From Cunninghamella blakesleeana (Eukaryota > Mucoromycota > Mucoromycetes > Mucorales > Cunninghamellaceae): DNA of 64,000 nt. Within the stretch, counting starts at the first letter, position 1. The number at the start of each line of letters is the position of its first letter. This document shows, one piece after another, positions 15,270-25,202 of this stretch. The position numbers and the translations under genes were made by a program. The stretch spans positions 1,159,501 through 1,223,500 of the forward strand of contig JAFCIZ010000001.1 of assembly GCA_017871115.1 (NCBI GenBank). Reading direction: 5' to 3'. Below the pieces are notes generated by a model, which made no database searches, was not told the DNA's origin, and worked only from the letters and a program-made list of their open reading frames with translations.

Positions 15270-16760
15270 TTTGTTTTAAAAGTAGACAATTTATATTTAG
15301 GTGTAGTTTGTGTGTGGTAGTGTTTATATTTATACGACCTTTTTAATTATAATTATAAATAAAACGAGAAAGAATGAAGTATTAATTAATTATTTTTCTT
15401 TTTTTAATAATGAGCATTCGAAAAAGAAGGTGATAACAAGAGAAAAGAGAGTAAAAAAAAGGAGCGAGATGGGGAAAGAGAGATAAAAAAAAAGTTTTTC
15501 CAAGACAAATAGAAAAAGAGAAAGAAAAAGGGAGCTAAAATAAAAAAAAATTTGATTTTTTTTAATTTTTAAAGGCTAATTTTTAAATTCCGCTAATTTT
15601 TTTTTAGTTGTTGTTTTATTATTATTATGATTATTTTAATATTATTTTTCCTTATATGACAGAATTAATTAGGAATCCAGTTTATGTACCACCTTAAGCA
15701 TAGCTATTGGAAGATCCCTATTTATTTTAAAATAACCTTATCTACTATAACCTTTTTTTATTATTTTATAATGGTTGTTTTTATAAAATATATACCTGGC
15801 AATATTAGATATATAATATACAAAGAATTCAGCGATTAATTCTTGGGCCATTGGGGTGACTATCTCCAGAAGCAAATGAACTTAAACTTCCACTGCATTT
15901 TTCTTTTTTTTTTTTCATATAAAATACATTTAGTATAAAAATAATAAGCCCTATATATTTAGTATATATTCTAATTTTATAGTAACTCTACCACTGATTT
16001 TCGTTGTAAGTTTACTAAGCAAAAATTAATCTACTTAAAAGAGAATAAATATATTTTTCACTCTTTAAAATTTAAGGCTGATAAGTTTATTATCAATGAA
16101 AATAAATATATTAAATTCTAATATGATACATTACATAAATTATTAAATATTCATGATCATCCCATGGAGATTATCATTAATATAGGTAATGATAATATCA
16201 GCAATATTTTATAGTGTAGAACCATACTGTTTATTATTTACGGAAATAAATGAATATTCAACTCTAGCATAATTCTTTCATTTAACCAATTGATATCCAA
16301 GATCATCTTACGAAAATTGACCAACATATAGAGAATAATAATACTACTAACCTTATAAAATTTCAAGCCGATTGGTTTATTACTTATAGGAATAAGTAAA
16401 TATCTAACTTGAATATAGTTTTTTTAAACCAACCCTTGATTATCCATGATCTTTTAATGTAAAATATAAAAAAACCCATCATAAATGGAACTACAAGTAT
16501 ATGAATACTTTCTATTTTATAGTGATCATGCGTTGTTGTCATAAAAAAATAATGTCAGGTGAAAGTGAAACTTGCTCTCACTCTCACTCTTCTTTCGGCA
16601 TTTTAAAAAAAAATAAAAAATGATTTTTTATTATTTTTCTCTCTCACTCTTATTTTCTTTGTTTTACTTTTATTTTTACTTTTACTTTTATTTTTATTAT
16701 TGTATATAATAAAAAAAAAGATATATTATATCAATTAAAAAAAAAGCTGTATATTATAAT
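15270..16760. other. Divergent intergenic region with a degenerate ~145-bp repeat
   Basis: About 1.5 kb between the divergent O-fucosyltransferase-like and TBC genes. No ORF is convincing. Around 16060-16470 three similar but diverged units follow each other, with the shared TTTATTA...AATAAATA part starting at 16086, 16230 and 16376. Both promoters must be in this region. Confidence 0.5.
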
Positions 16761-17808
16761 ATGGATTCCTTAATTAAAGAAGAATATTCTGTAAAATGAA
16801 AAACATATACATACATACATACAAATATACAAAAAAGGGAAAATGCCAAGGAAATAAAAAGAGTTCCTAATATCTATATACTACTTATTTTTTTTTTTAG
16901 TTTGTAAACGATCCACGTGTTGATAATACTAATTCTCCTCATGCTAAATTATTATATTCTAAGTCTAAAGTCTATATTCATCCTTCAGCAAATAGTCAAG
17001 ATTATATACCTGGGTTTTTATCCTTGGTGGAAGCAAAATTAAAAAAGGAATATTTAATTGCTTGGACTCCTGAAGTATTAATCCCTTCTCACGACTTGGA
17101 AGCCTTTGTACAAGTAGATAATAATCCTGAACAAGAAAACGACCAAGGTAAAAGAAGTCGATAAATAAATAATGAAATAGCATTTATATATACTAATGAA
17201 ATGATATACTATTATATATCCTTTTTTTATATAGTCTCTACAGTATTAATACCTTCTAGTGGTTGTGAAACATCTTCCCTTTATGCATTCTCAACTCCGA
17301 TTACTCAAATCCATTCACTGGTGATTCATCCTCCTTCTTTTACAAAGTGGTATGGTAGTATTGTTATTAATTTTAAAGATGGTCACTCTTCTAGCCCCTT
17401 ATGGTTCCATGATGATGAAAGTAATAGTACTATTCTTCAAAAAAAAACTCAAGGTGGCAAGTTTTTTCAAAATAATAACAGTGATCATCAAAAAATAAGA
17501 TGGGGTGGCGATGAATTTATGGAAAGATTATCTACTGTTTTATCTATTGAAATGTAAAAGTATATATAAATATATAATCAATAATATATATATAATTATA
17601 ATCATATGATTAATAATACTATTCTATTATCATTTATTTATTATTTTTATATACCTATAGATCAGAAAAGGATGATACATTATATTACGTAAATGAAAAC
17701 ATATCAAAACCAAAAAGACAATCAGCTTCAACTTCTTCGGTATTTGATTCTATTCAAATGGACCCTTGGGTAGCGGTAAAAATAATATGAATCATCATTA
17801 TTGCTACC

Positions 17809-17856
<48 letters not shown>

Positions 17857-19876
17857 TATGCTATTTATTTTTATTTTTTATAATTATTACAGTCTTTAAA
17901 AGAAGTCAGGTGGGGAATATTGGAAAAATTTTCAAAAGTAACACAGTTTTCAAGAAATACAGCTCAACAAATATTGAATCATCAAACTACATCCTCTTTC
18001 TTACCTTCTAAATATCAAAATAATGCAAATGTACGTAGAACAATGGATGATTATGATTCTGCAAGATTATTTTTAGCAAAATGGGCAGCTGATTTAACAA
18101 AACATTCTAATCAATATGCTTCTGATGAACAACGATATCGAAATGTGGGTTTATGGGGCCATCAAGGTGGCTGGGATGAAGAAAATACTGACCTTGGTAT
18201 TTTTGAAATTTTAAATGTAAACTGATGGAAAATAATAAAAATAAAAGAGAAAAAAGGAAATAAAAATGATCATCATTACTGACTTTGTACTTTTTCTCTT
18301 TCTAGTCCGAAAATGATTTATCTATACCTACTCATACAAGAACATCACCCGTTACTATGGAAAAATGGAATTCATTTTTTGATAAAACTGGAAAATTATC
18401 TATTGGTGAACCTTATGTATTAGAATGTATATTCCGTGGCGGTTTAGATCCTTCTATTCGTAAAGAAGCTTGGCTTTTTTTATTAAATGTATTTGAGTGG
18501 GAATCTACTACTTTGGAACGTGAAGAATTAATAAAAACAAAAAGGTTAGTAGATAAAAACATATGTATATATATATATATATATAAATGGATTAATATAT
18601 TTTATTTCATTTTATTTTATCCTACAAACTTATAGGGAACAGTACCTTGGTTTAAAAATGAAATGGAAAGAACAACTTTCAACAGACAATGCTCATCTAC
18701 AGGACCAAAAACATAGAATAGGTATTAAAAAATAAATAAAAAATAATGTTTAATAGTAACCATAAAAAAATTAAAACTTTTTATTATTATTAATTATCTA
18801 TATTTTATTCTTTTACAAAATAATAGATAAAGATATACATCGAACAGATCGCACAACACCATTTTATGCCAAAGACGACCTTCCTAACCCAGATTCACTT
18901 ATGAATATTGGCACAAATGCTAATTTAGAAACATTAAAAGATATACTATACACTTATAATATATACAACTCAGAATTAGGCTATGTACAAGGTATGTCAG
19001 ACCTTTTATCACCATTATACGCCGTTATTGGGGATGAAGCTTTAGCATTTTGGGCATTTGTTGGCTTTATGGAAAGAACTGTAATTTCATACGAATTCAG
19101 ATATATATATTTTTTTAAAAAAAAAAATGAATACATTATTATATTATTGATTATAATTGATATTCCTCTCTTTTCTTTTATTTAATTTAAACATTATGTA
19201 GAAGTCTAATTTCCTTATGGATCAATCTGGAATGCATCAACAATTATTAACAATGGACAATTTATTACAAATGATGGATCCAAATCTCTATAAGCACTTT
19301 CAACATACAGATAGCTATAATCTCTTCTTTTGCTTCCGATGGTTATTGGTTTGGTTTAAACGTGAATTTTCATGGAATGATACATTAACTTTATGGGAAG
19401 TATTCTGGACAAACTATTTGACTCATCAATTCCATTTATTTGTTGCTTTAGCTATTCTTGATCAGGTAGAGTAACGAAAAATAGAAAATAAAAGTAACTC
19501 TATAAACTTATTAACTTTATTCTTTTCTCTCTCAATTTAGCATCGTGATGTCATGATTGACCACCTAAAAAACTTTGATGAAATATTAAAGGTATGCAGA
19601 ATTATATAGATATATAATAACGGAAATGCTATGTTATTGATTAATACTAATGACTATTGGATAATATTTCTTATTTTCTTTTATATTACATTATATTAAA
19701 CATAGTATATAAATGATTTAGCGCTAACAATGGATGTACAAGAAATATTACAAAGAGCAGAAATATTATTTTATCAATTTAAACAAAGAATAGAACATTT
19801 GGATGCTAAAAAATTAAAAGAAAAAAATCAATCACTTCCTATTATTAGCCCATCATTAAGAGATTTATTAAAATAA
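16761..19876 (+). CDS. TBC-domain Rab GTPase-activating protein (Gyp7/TBC1D15-like)
   Basis: Eleven exons (16761-16790, 16901-17147, 17235-17553, 17661-17775, 17893-18216, 18306-18544, 18636-18721, 18827-19080, 19202-19465, 19541-19591, 19706-19876) give 699 residues. The N-terminal half (KLLYSKSKVYIHP, IPGFLSLVE) matches the N-terminal domain of Gyp7/TBC1D15. The TBC domain begins at IFRGGLDPSIRKEAWLFLL and holds both catalytic fingers: Arg in IDKDIHRTDR (IxxDxxR, split by intron 7) and Gln in YVQGMSDLL. These residues speed GTP hydrolysis on Rab proteins; Gyp7 acts on Rab7/Ypt7 at the vacuole, which I infer for this one. Exon 1 is only 10 codons, so the start is the least certain part. Intron 4 carries an (AAT)n microsatellite at 17811-17853. 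Confidence 0.9.
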
Positions 19877-20232
19877 ACTATTTCTTTTTTATTTAATTAT
19901 TTTACTCAACTTTTATTATGTGTACGTAATAAGTATATGAATAGATATGATCAACAAACAAGATAAAGGATGGCAGTAATTATAGAAATGGTAAGACAAA
20001 AAAAACTAGCTTGTAATAAAAAAAGATTAAAAAATCTGGACATTGGTGTAACGTCTATTTAAAATTTTTAAAAAGAAAAAAAAAATTTTTTTCTCTCCCT
20101 TTTCTTTTCTTTCTTTCTTTTTACATTTATATATAAATATATAGGTTTATTATTACTATCATTATTATTGTTACTATTATATATATCTTTATACATTTAA
20201 GATAGGTTTATGACAAAAAAAAAAAAGTAGAT
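19877..20232. other. Intergenic, probable promoter of next gene
   Basis: 356 bp with a pyrimidine-rich tract at about 20085-20125 and AT-rich sequence. No gene seen. Confidence 0.5.
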
Positions 20233-21243
20233 ATGGCTTCACTTCAACATAAAGATTCAGTACCTAATTTTACAGACTTCACTCTTGATCCTTTTAAAGT
20301 ATCCGGAAGTTCTCATTTACTTTTACCACATCAACATAGAGAAGCAACTCGTTTATTCACTTTGAGGTTACAGCCAATAGCTAATACACAATTAGCAACT
20401 TCTTTAAAACAGTTTCAAGATCAATCTTATTTAAAATATGGACCTAATCAAGGACATCATGAACCACCTCATTTAAAACTCTTGAACAAAGTACCTATTG
20501 ATAAAAGTCATGATTTTAAATTCAAATGGAAAGCTGTGGATGATTTTATCGATATGGTCAACGAAGAAATCAACAACTTAAAAACAAACCCTGTATTACA
20601 ATCCCATTTAAACAACTTGACTTTTGGTGGCTATACAATGAAAACTAAACCTACACGATCTGTCAGTATGCGTATAGCTATTCCTAAACTTTATTCACAA
20701 CTTATTTATACACTTCAATCAAGATTAAATAAAGAATTAGATATTAAATTAGATCAACCGCTTCCTTCTTATGTATCAAGCAATAGCAGTGTAGCTAACC
20801 CTTCCACATTAACTTCTACCAGCGTTGAACGAATGCTCTTAGCTTACAATGTATTAACATCTATATCTGAAGAAGATGCTCTCTCAATTAAAACCATGGC
20901 TAATGATATGATTAATGTAAATAAATGGGTAAATGGTAAAGAAATCAGTTGGGAAATTGTTTTATATGAAATTTTATTAGAAAGTCAAGTGATTGGTGAA
21001 ACTACACAAATGTCAATAATTAAATCTTGGCCTTTAATTAATAATAATGATACAATGGTGATGGAGAAGGATGATAGCCAATCAAACAACAATAATGCTT
21101 TAGCTTTAATACCTTATAAAAATAAAAATATCAACCAACAACAGCAACAACAACAACAACCTCAAAGAGCTGGCTTTTTTCATTCTTGGATACCTACTAG
21201 TTTACGTGTTAAACTATCTGTTTTATCAACACGTTTTCGTTAA
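20233..21243 (+). CDS. Hypothetical protein, 336 aa, intronless
   Basis: A single uninterrupted ORF of 336 residues, unusual here because every other complete host gene has introns. I do not recognise the family. The N-terminal two thirds look globular and mildly basic, with a helix-rich middle (WKAVDDFIDMVNEEINNL and later SVERMLLAYNVLTSISEEDA). The C-terminal third is low-complexity with Asn and Gln tracts (a Gln run near residue 310), ending in a Trp-containing basic tail. I see no signal peptide and no membrane segment. The start chosen is the first ATG after an A-run (20218-20226). Not clearly part of any pathway in the window; the reading frame and ordinary codon use suggest a real gene rather than chance. 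Confidence 0.65.
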   Translation: MASLQHKDSVPNFTDFTLDPFKVSGSSHLLLPHQHREATRLFTLRLQPIANTQLATSLKQFQDQSYLKYGPNQGHHEPPHLKLLNKVPIDKSHDFKFKWKAVDDFIDMVNEEINNLKTNPVLQSHLNNLTFGGYTMKTKPTRSVSMRIAIPKLYSQLIYTLQSRLNKELDIKLDQPLPSYVSSNSSVANPSTLTSTSVERMLLAYNVLTSISEEDALSIKTMANDMINVNKWVNGKEISWEIVLYEILLESQVIGETTQMSIIKSWPLINNNDTMVMEKDDSQSNNNNALALIPYKNKNINQQQQQQQQPQRAGFFHSWIPTSLRVKLSVLSTRFR

Positions 21244-21977
21244 ACCTTTTTAGTTATTTTAAATATTATTAATATTACTTTCATTATTTTATTATTATAA
21301 TTATTTATTTATTATTTATTTATTTATTTTTAATTCAAGGGATAATCATCAACATTATCTATCATCCATCATAAATAAAACCTTATTCCATTTTATTTTA
21401 TATTTATATATATCATTGTTCTTTTTTAAATAAAATATAATAAAAAAGCATCCCGACCCAAAAAGGAAACTGATCATTATTACACAACTATCACCATTGT
21501 TTAAATAATAAAGAATTAACGTGAAAAAAAAAAAAAAAAAATATTTATATTTTATTTTTTTAACAGCTGTTAATAATTATCAAATGGATCTAATGGATTA
21601 AAAAAAAATAATTAAATCGCTTATAAAAATAGGTTGAAAAATTACATCATTAGTTTTGTTTTTCTTCTGCTTTTTCTTTTTTTTATTTTTGATTAATAGC
21701 AGAATCAATCGTTTACATATTCATAGAGTTATAAAAAAAAATACCAATGACTATAAATATATTTTATTTTATTTTATAAAAAAATAAAAAAATAAAAAAA
21801 TAAAAAAATAAAAAAATAAAAAAATAAAAAAATAAAAAAATAAAAAAATAAAAAAATAAAAAAATAAAAAAATAAAAAAATAAAAAAATAAAAAAAAATA
21901 ACATTAATAAATTACAAACAAAAATAGCTAATAATATTTATTATATATAATAGTACTTGCAAACCAATTCATCAAAT
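21244..21977. other. Intergenic with octamer microsatellite
   Basis: AT-rich gap before the tRNA gene. It contains a poly(A) run at 21525-21540 and a long TAAAAAAA octamer array at about 21778-21898. No gene seen. Confidence 0.5.
21778..21898. repeat. (TAAAAAAA)n microsatellite
   Basis: About 14 copies of an 8-bp unit, one T followed by seven A, seen as T at every eighth position from 21785. It ends about 80 bp upstream of tRNA-Val. It could act as a nucleosome-depleting tract. Confidence 0.9.
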
Positions 21978-22050
21978 GATTCCTTGGTGTAGTCGGTTAT
22001 CACGCCTGTCTAACACACAGGCGGTCGCCAGTTCGAATCTGGCAGGAATC
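21978..22050 (+). tRNA. tRNA-Val (AAC)
   Basis: A 73-nt cloverleaf: acceptor GATTCCT pairs perfectly with AGGAATC, the anticodon stem CCTGT/ACAGG closes a seven-base loop CTAACAC (anticodon AAC, valine), and the T arm is GCCAG TTCGAAT CTGGC. The D stem has three good pairs. The internal B box (GTTCGAATC) and A box region are present, no intron, and CCA is not encoded. The gene sits just upstream of the nested Gypsy cluster. Confidence 0.95.
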
Positions 22051-22054
22051 ATTC

Positions 22055-22059
22055 TTTTT
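22055..22059 (+). terminator. RNA polymerase III terminator of tRNA-Val
   Basis: A run of five T starts four bases after the tRNA 3' end, with a second T5 run a few bases on. Confidence 0.8.
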
Positions 22060-22102
22060 ATTTTTGAAAAAATAATTTACCGGTGCCCATAAGAATCATC
22101 AT

Positions 22103-22160
22103 TGTTATGGATTATTTTAATAGTTTTTAAGATTTCTTTTTTGAAATGAGGAATGAGTAT
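22103..22160 (-). repeat. Truncated, diverged Gypsy LTR fragment (G)
   Basis: The last about 35 bp (AAGATTT...GAAATGAGGAATGAGTAT) match bases 20-55 of the LTR of elements C and D. The start TGTTATGG at 22103 would be its LTR end. The match stops at the GTAT target duplication of element C. Only this fragment is visible, so the age and origin of the element are inferred. It begins 53 bp after the tRNA 3' end. Confidence 0.55.
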
Positions 22161-22229
22161 TGTTGTGTGGGTTTTTGTTTAAGATTTATTTTTTTTTAAA
22201 TGAGGAATGAGTATTATAAGTAATATTTG
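22161..22229 (-). repeat. Element C 3' LTR, outer piece
   Basis: First 69 bp of C's left LTR, cut off from the rest by element B. The TTTG at 22226-22229 is repeated at 37065-37068 on the far side of B. Confidence 0.9.
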
Positions 22230-22234
22230 TGTTG

Positions 22235-22963
22235 TGTTGTGTAAATTTTTGGTTGTTTGAAAAATAGAATTTCCTTTTATAGTTTTGGAAAGTAGATAGC
22301 TTTGTAGTTTAGTTTAGTTGTCAGTGAGCACCAGTATCTTGTTTTATAAGTAGATACAACTTAGTTTAGATTGATAGTTTAAAATAAAAATAAAATAATA
22401 AAATAAAATAAAATAAAATAAATTATATAATCGGATAAAGATCAACAATTATATAGACAAAATAATGAAATTAAAGTAAAATAAATATAATATCGGATAA
22501 AGATCAACGATTATTATAATAATATAATATAAAATAATATTGGATAGTAATCAACAATATTAATATAAAGCAAATATAATCTTTAGCTAAAAAGATGAGT
22601 TAAGAGAATTTAATATATATAAATCTTTATTTCAAATTAACTGAATATTAACTTCGTATTAACTGATTTTTTCAAATAAAATAAAATTTCGCTCCTTTAT
22701 ATATAAAAATGATCTGAATTCAAACCCAGATTGGTAGGTAAGTTATAAAGACCATTATAACAAGGAGGAGTATAAATTGATAAAGTTATAAAAGATAAAA
22801 TAAATAAATATATATAAAATTATGAAATACTATTGGATAAAATATAAAGTTAATATATATATATATGCATATATTTATATATGCAAAAACACTTGTTTAA
22901 AAATATATTTAAAAATTATTTTTAGGATTATTTAGGTATGATAAGTTCAACCATACCATAACA
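22235..22963 (-). repeat. Element A 3' LTR
   Basis: Contains the internal PBS-like motif CAGTGAGCACCA at 22322-22333, a small hairpin after it, and three spaced repeats of a GGATAAAGATCAAC-type motif near 22432-22555. The ORF4 stop codon (22909) lies inside it. Confidence 0.92.
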
Positions 22964-23457
22964 TCCCTCCACCACGATTTAGATGACGCCGCATCTTTTT
23001 CATGCGTCCAGGTATCTAAATTTATTATCCTTTTGATCATAACCTGGTCGAGTTCATCATAAGAACCACTTTTAAATAGCTTCTTCAGTGTTTCTCTTCT
23101 TGCCCTAACATACTTATGGTAGCCTATTTTGTTTGGGTGAGCGCAACTTTGATGTATGTATTCCAAGGTTTGTGGAATAATAAAATTATCTACCAAATTT
23201 TCCTTTTCCCATCTTGCTTTTAATTCAGTAACCAAAATATCGAGTAGATTTTTATAGTTTTCCTGAATTTGAAACTTGATCCATTCACTAGTAGATATAT
23301 CCGTGTTTAACCAATATAGAAGTTCAGGAGTTAAAAAATTTAAGTCAATAGGTTCGGTTATAGGTACCAATTCATCGAGTATGTTGTCAACTTCATGGGA
23401 ATCAACAAGATCTTCTTGAGAGAGTAGTTTGTTTGTTTGGTTATCTTGTGGAGTCAT
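22909..23457 (-). CDS. Element A ORF4, accessory protein of unknown function
   Basis: 182 residues, placed after integrase where env would sit, but with no signal peptide or membrane segment. It matches ORF4 of element B over most of its length: LTPELLYWLNTD, KIQxxN, WEKENLVDN-IIP, a YIH, an RRETLKKLF block, then a WT and the SWWRDVMVWL end. The C-terminal 18 residues are encoded by the polypurine tract and the start of the 3' LTR. Acidic N-terminus, basic and helical middle. I do not recognise a known domain and do not assign a function. Present in all four family members here, in one case interrupted by T1. Confidence 0.75.
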   Translation of the reverse strand: MTPQDNQTNKLLSQEDLVDSHEVDNILDELVPITEPIDLNFLTPELLYWLNTDISTSEWIKFQIQENYKNLLDILVTELKARWEKENLVDNFIIPQTLEYIHQSCAHPNKIGYHKYVRARRETLKKLFKSGSYDELDQVMIKRIINLDTWTHEKDAASSKSWWRDVMVWLNLSYLNNPKNNF

Positions 23458-23622
23458 CTTTAATATCGTTAATATTATTTTTTTTTTTTTGAATAAAGAA
23501 AAATTATAATATAATTTTTCCTTATTTATAGTTTTTTTTTTTTCGGAATTTTAAATATATATATAAAGTTTTTCTTTTTTTTTTTTTTTAAATTTTCTTT
23601 TTCCCATAAATTTTTTTTTTTT
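23458..23622. other. Spacer between integrase and ORF4 of element A
   Basis: 165 bp of T runs around a GGAATTTTAAATATATATATA segment, which is also found in the pol-ORF4 spacer of B (about 31754-31775). The T runs are where B lost integrase. Confidence 0.6.
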
Positions 23623-24936
23623 TTATACGATTGTCTTTTTAGCAAAGTCAATCCAAAATACGTCAGGCATCTGCAACAACTTCAATTTATTGCCGTGTAT
23701 TCTTCTTAATTTGGTATTGGTCACGTTGAATTCTTTTATCAGATAAGTACCTTTACCTAAACTTTGATGAACAATATATTTGCCTTTCCAGTTATCTGAT
23801 ATTTTGCCACCCCAAGAGTTTGATTTTCTTCCAATATACATCATAACAATATCACCAATCCTAAAAGGCGGTTTCCATTCCTTCTTTTCATTATTAATCT
23901 TCTTGTCAATGGCCTTCTTTTGATTCTTTTGGGATTTCTTTATAAATTCTGCAGCGTCTTCTCTTATCTGTTTTAGTGACAATAATTCTTTTGCAGCGCG
24001 TACGTGTAACTGATATTGGAATCTTGCAGAATTTACTTCTATTGGTATATCCATAAATAAATCATAAGGTGTCTTTGCTTCATGCCCGTAAGTTAAATAA
24101 AAAGGAGAATAATTTGTTGATTTTTGTTTGATAGTACGATAGGCAAATAGAACGGATGGTAAATATTGATCCCATACTTGTTTTTCTTTATTGTTTAACT
24201 TTTTTAGAATAGCGCCTAAAGTGGAATTAAACTTTTCTATCAACCCGTTTGCTTGCGAATTCCCAACACTTATAGTTTTATGGTGGATATTGTATTGGAA
24301 ACAGACTTTTTTTATTAATTCACCTATAAATGGCTTTCCATTATCTGTAATTATTATGTGTGGCGCACCGTGTCGACAAATAATATCTTCATAAATAAAC
24401 AATGCTATTTCGGCTGCAGTTTGGAATTTTAATGCACGAGCTTCAACCCATTTCGTTAGATAATCAATACCTGCAACTATATATCTATATCCATTTTTAG
24501 ATGTAGAAATATGTTTGACATCTAATGCCCATTGGAAGAAAGGTTTGGATGTTGTTGGAATAGGGTGTAATAATTCGTTATGTTTAGCAGGACCTGTAGT
24601 TTGACATCTACTGCATTTCTTGACGTAATTCTGTACATCTTTTGTCATATTTTCCCAATAATAATGATTTGCAAGTTTGAATAATGTGTTGTGGTAACCC
24701 ATATGTCCTCCTAATGGATGTTGATGATGCATGTATAATGCTTCTGACACTTGATCTTTATTCAAAACTTTTCTTATCGTCTGCAGGTTAATATTATATC
24801 GGTACAATTCGTTGTTGTGTATGATAAATTTGTGGGAATGTTTTTGTAAATAATTTTTTTCTTTATCGGTGATGTTGTCAGGTAATTTTAATGTTGATAA
24901 ATAATTTTTTATTAAATCAATTTTGTTTTGTTCCAT
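23623..24936 (-). CDS. Element A integrase (separate ORF)
   Basis: 437 residues with its own ATG, 266 bp after the stop of the RT-RNase H ORF. The N-terminal zinc domain is HPLGGH followed by CSRC (HHCC), the catalytic triad is Asp in WALDVKH, Asp in TDNGKPF and Glu in NGLIEKF, with 35 residues between the last two (DD35E). A GPY/F-like region follows (FRIGDIVMMYIG, GKISDNWKGKY). There is no chromodomain; the end is QMPDVFWIDF. It inserts element DNA, giving 4-bp duplications here. Gypsy integrases are normally the end of the Pol polyprotein, so a free-standing ORF is unusual; C and D have the same arrangement. Confidence 0.92.
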   Translation of the reverse strand: MEQNKIDLIKNYLSTLKLPDNITDKEKNYLQKHSHKFIIHNNELYRYNINLQTIRKVLNKDQVSEALYMHHQHPLGGHMGYHNTLFKLANHYYWENMTKDVQNYVKKCSRCQTTGPAKHNELLHPIPTTSKPFFQWALDVKHISTSKNGYRYIVAGIDYLTKWVEARALKFQTAAEIALFIYEDIICRHGAPHIIITDNGKPFIGELIKKVCFQYNIHHKTISVGNSQANGLIEKFNSTLGAILKKLNNKEKQVWDQYLPSVLFAYRTIKQKSTNYSPFYLTYGHEAKTPYDLFMDIPIEVNSARFQYQLHVRAAKELLSLKQIREDAAEFIKKSQKNQKKAIDKKINNEKKEWKPPFRIGDIVMMYIGRKSNSWGGKISDNWKGKYIVHQSLGKGTYLIKEFNVTNTKLRRIHGNKLKLLQMPDVFWIDFAKKTIV

Positions 24937-25202
24937 TTTTACTGATATTTGTTGTAAATTTCTTGTATTTAGATTCTTGAATATATTGTTGAATAATATT
25001 TTAGTAATACTGATAAATAGTGTTGATCGATTATAAGTGTAGGTATGCAGCTTTTTACGACTTCAGCAAAACTTGGTCGATTGGTAAGTAATTGAATTTT
25101 TTTTTTTTTTGTTTTTGTTTGTTTTTTGTTTTTTGTTTTTTTTTTTTTTTTTTTTTTATATATATATATATATATGTATTTATATTTTTGCATTTTGTTA
25201 TT
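24937..25202. other. RT-integrase spacer of element A
   Basis: 266 bp of untranslated sequence, A-rich in the sense direction, with long T runs at about 25098-25156 on the plus strand and an (AT)n tract. The short Lys/Tyr ORF in it is low-complexity and not counted as a gene. I see no GT...AG pair that would join RT to integrase. Confidence 0.55.

Noticed and set aside
17766..18011. ORF with an Asn run inside the TBC gene
   Set aside because: It reads through intron 4 and its (AAT)n microsatellite; GT-AG borders and the family match support the spliced form.
20233..20700. 2H phosphoesterase (RNA ligase-like) for the intronless gene, from the HEPPHLKLL stretch
   Set aside because: The needed pair of HxT/S motifs is not there.
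23623..24000. Chromodomain at the end of the A integrase
   Set aside because: After the GPY/F-like part only about 20 residues remain and none of the chromodomain aromatic residues are there; E has a clear one.
24969..25193. 74-codon ORF in the RT-integrase spacer of A
   Set aside because: Made of poly(A) and (AT)n translated as Lys and Tyr-Ile; not kept in C or D.
24937..25202. Intron joining RT-RNase H to integrase
   Set aside because: No suitable GT donor before the RT stop and AG acceptor in phase; the integrase ORF is complete with its own ATG in A, C and D.
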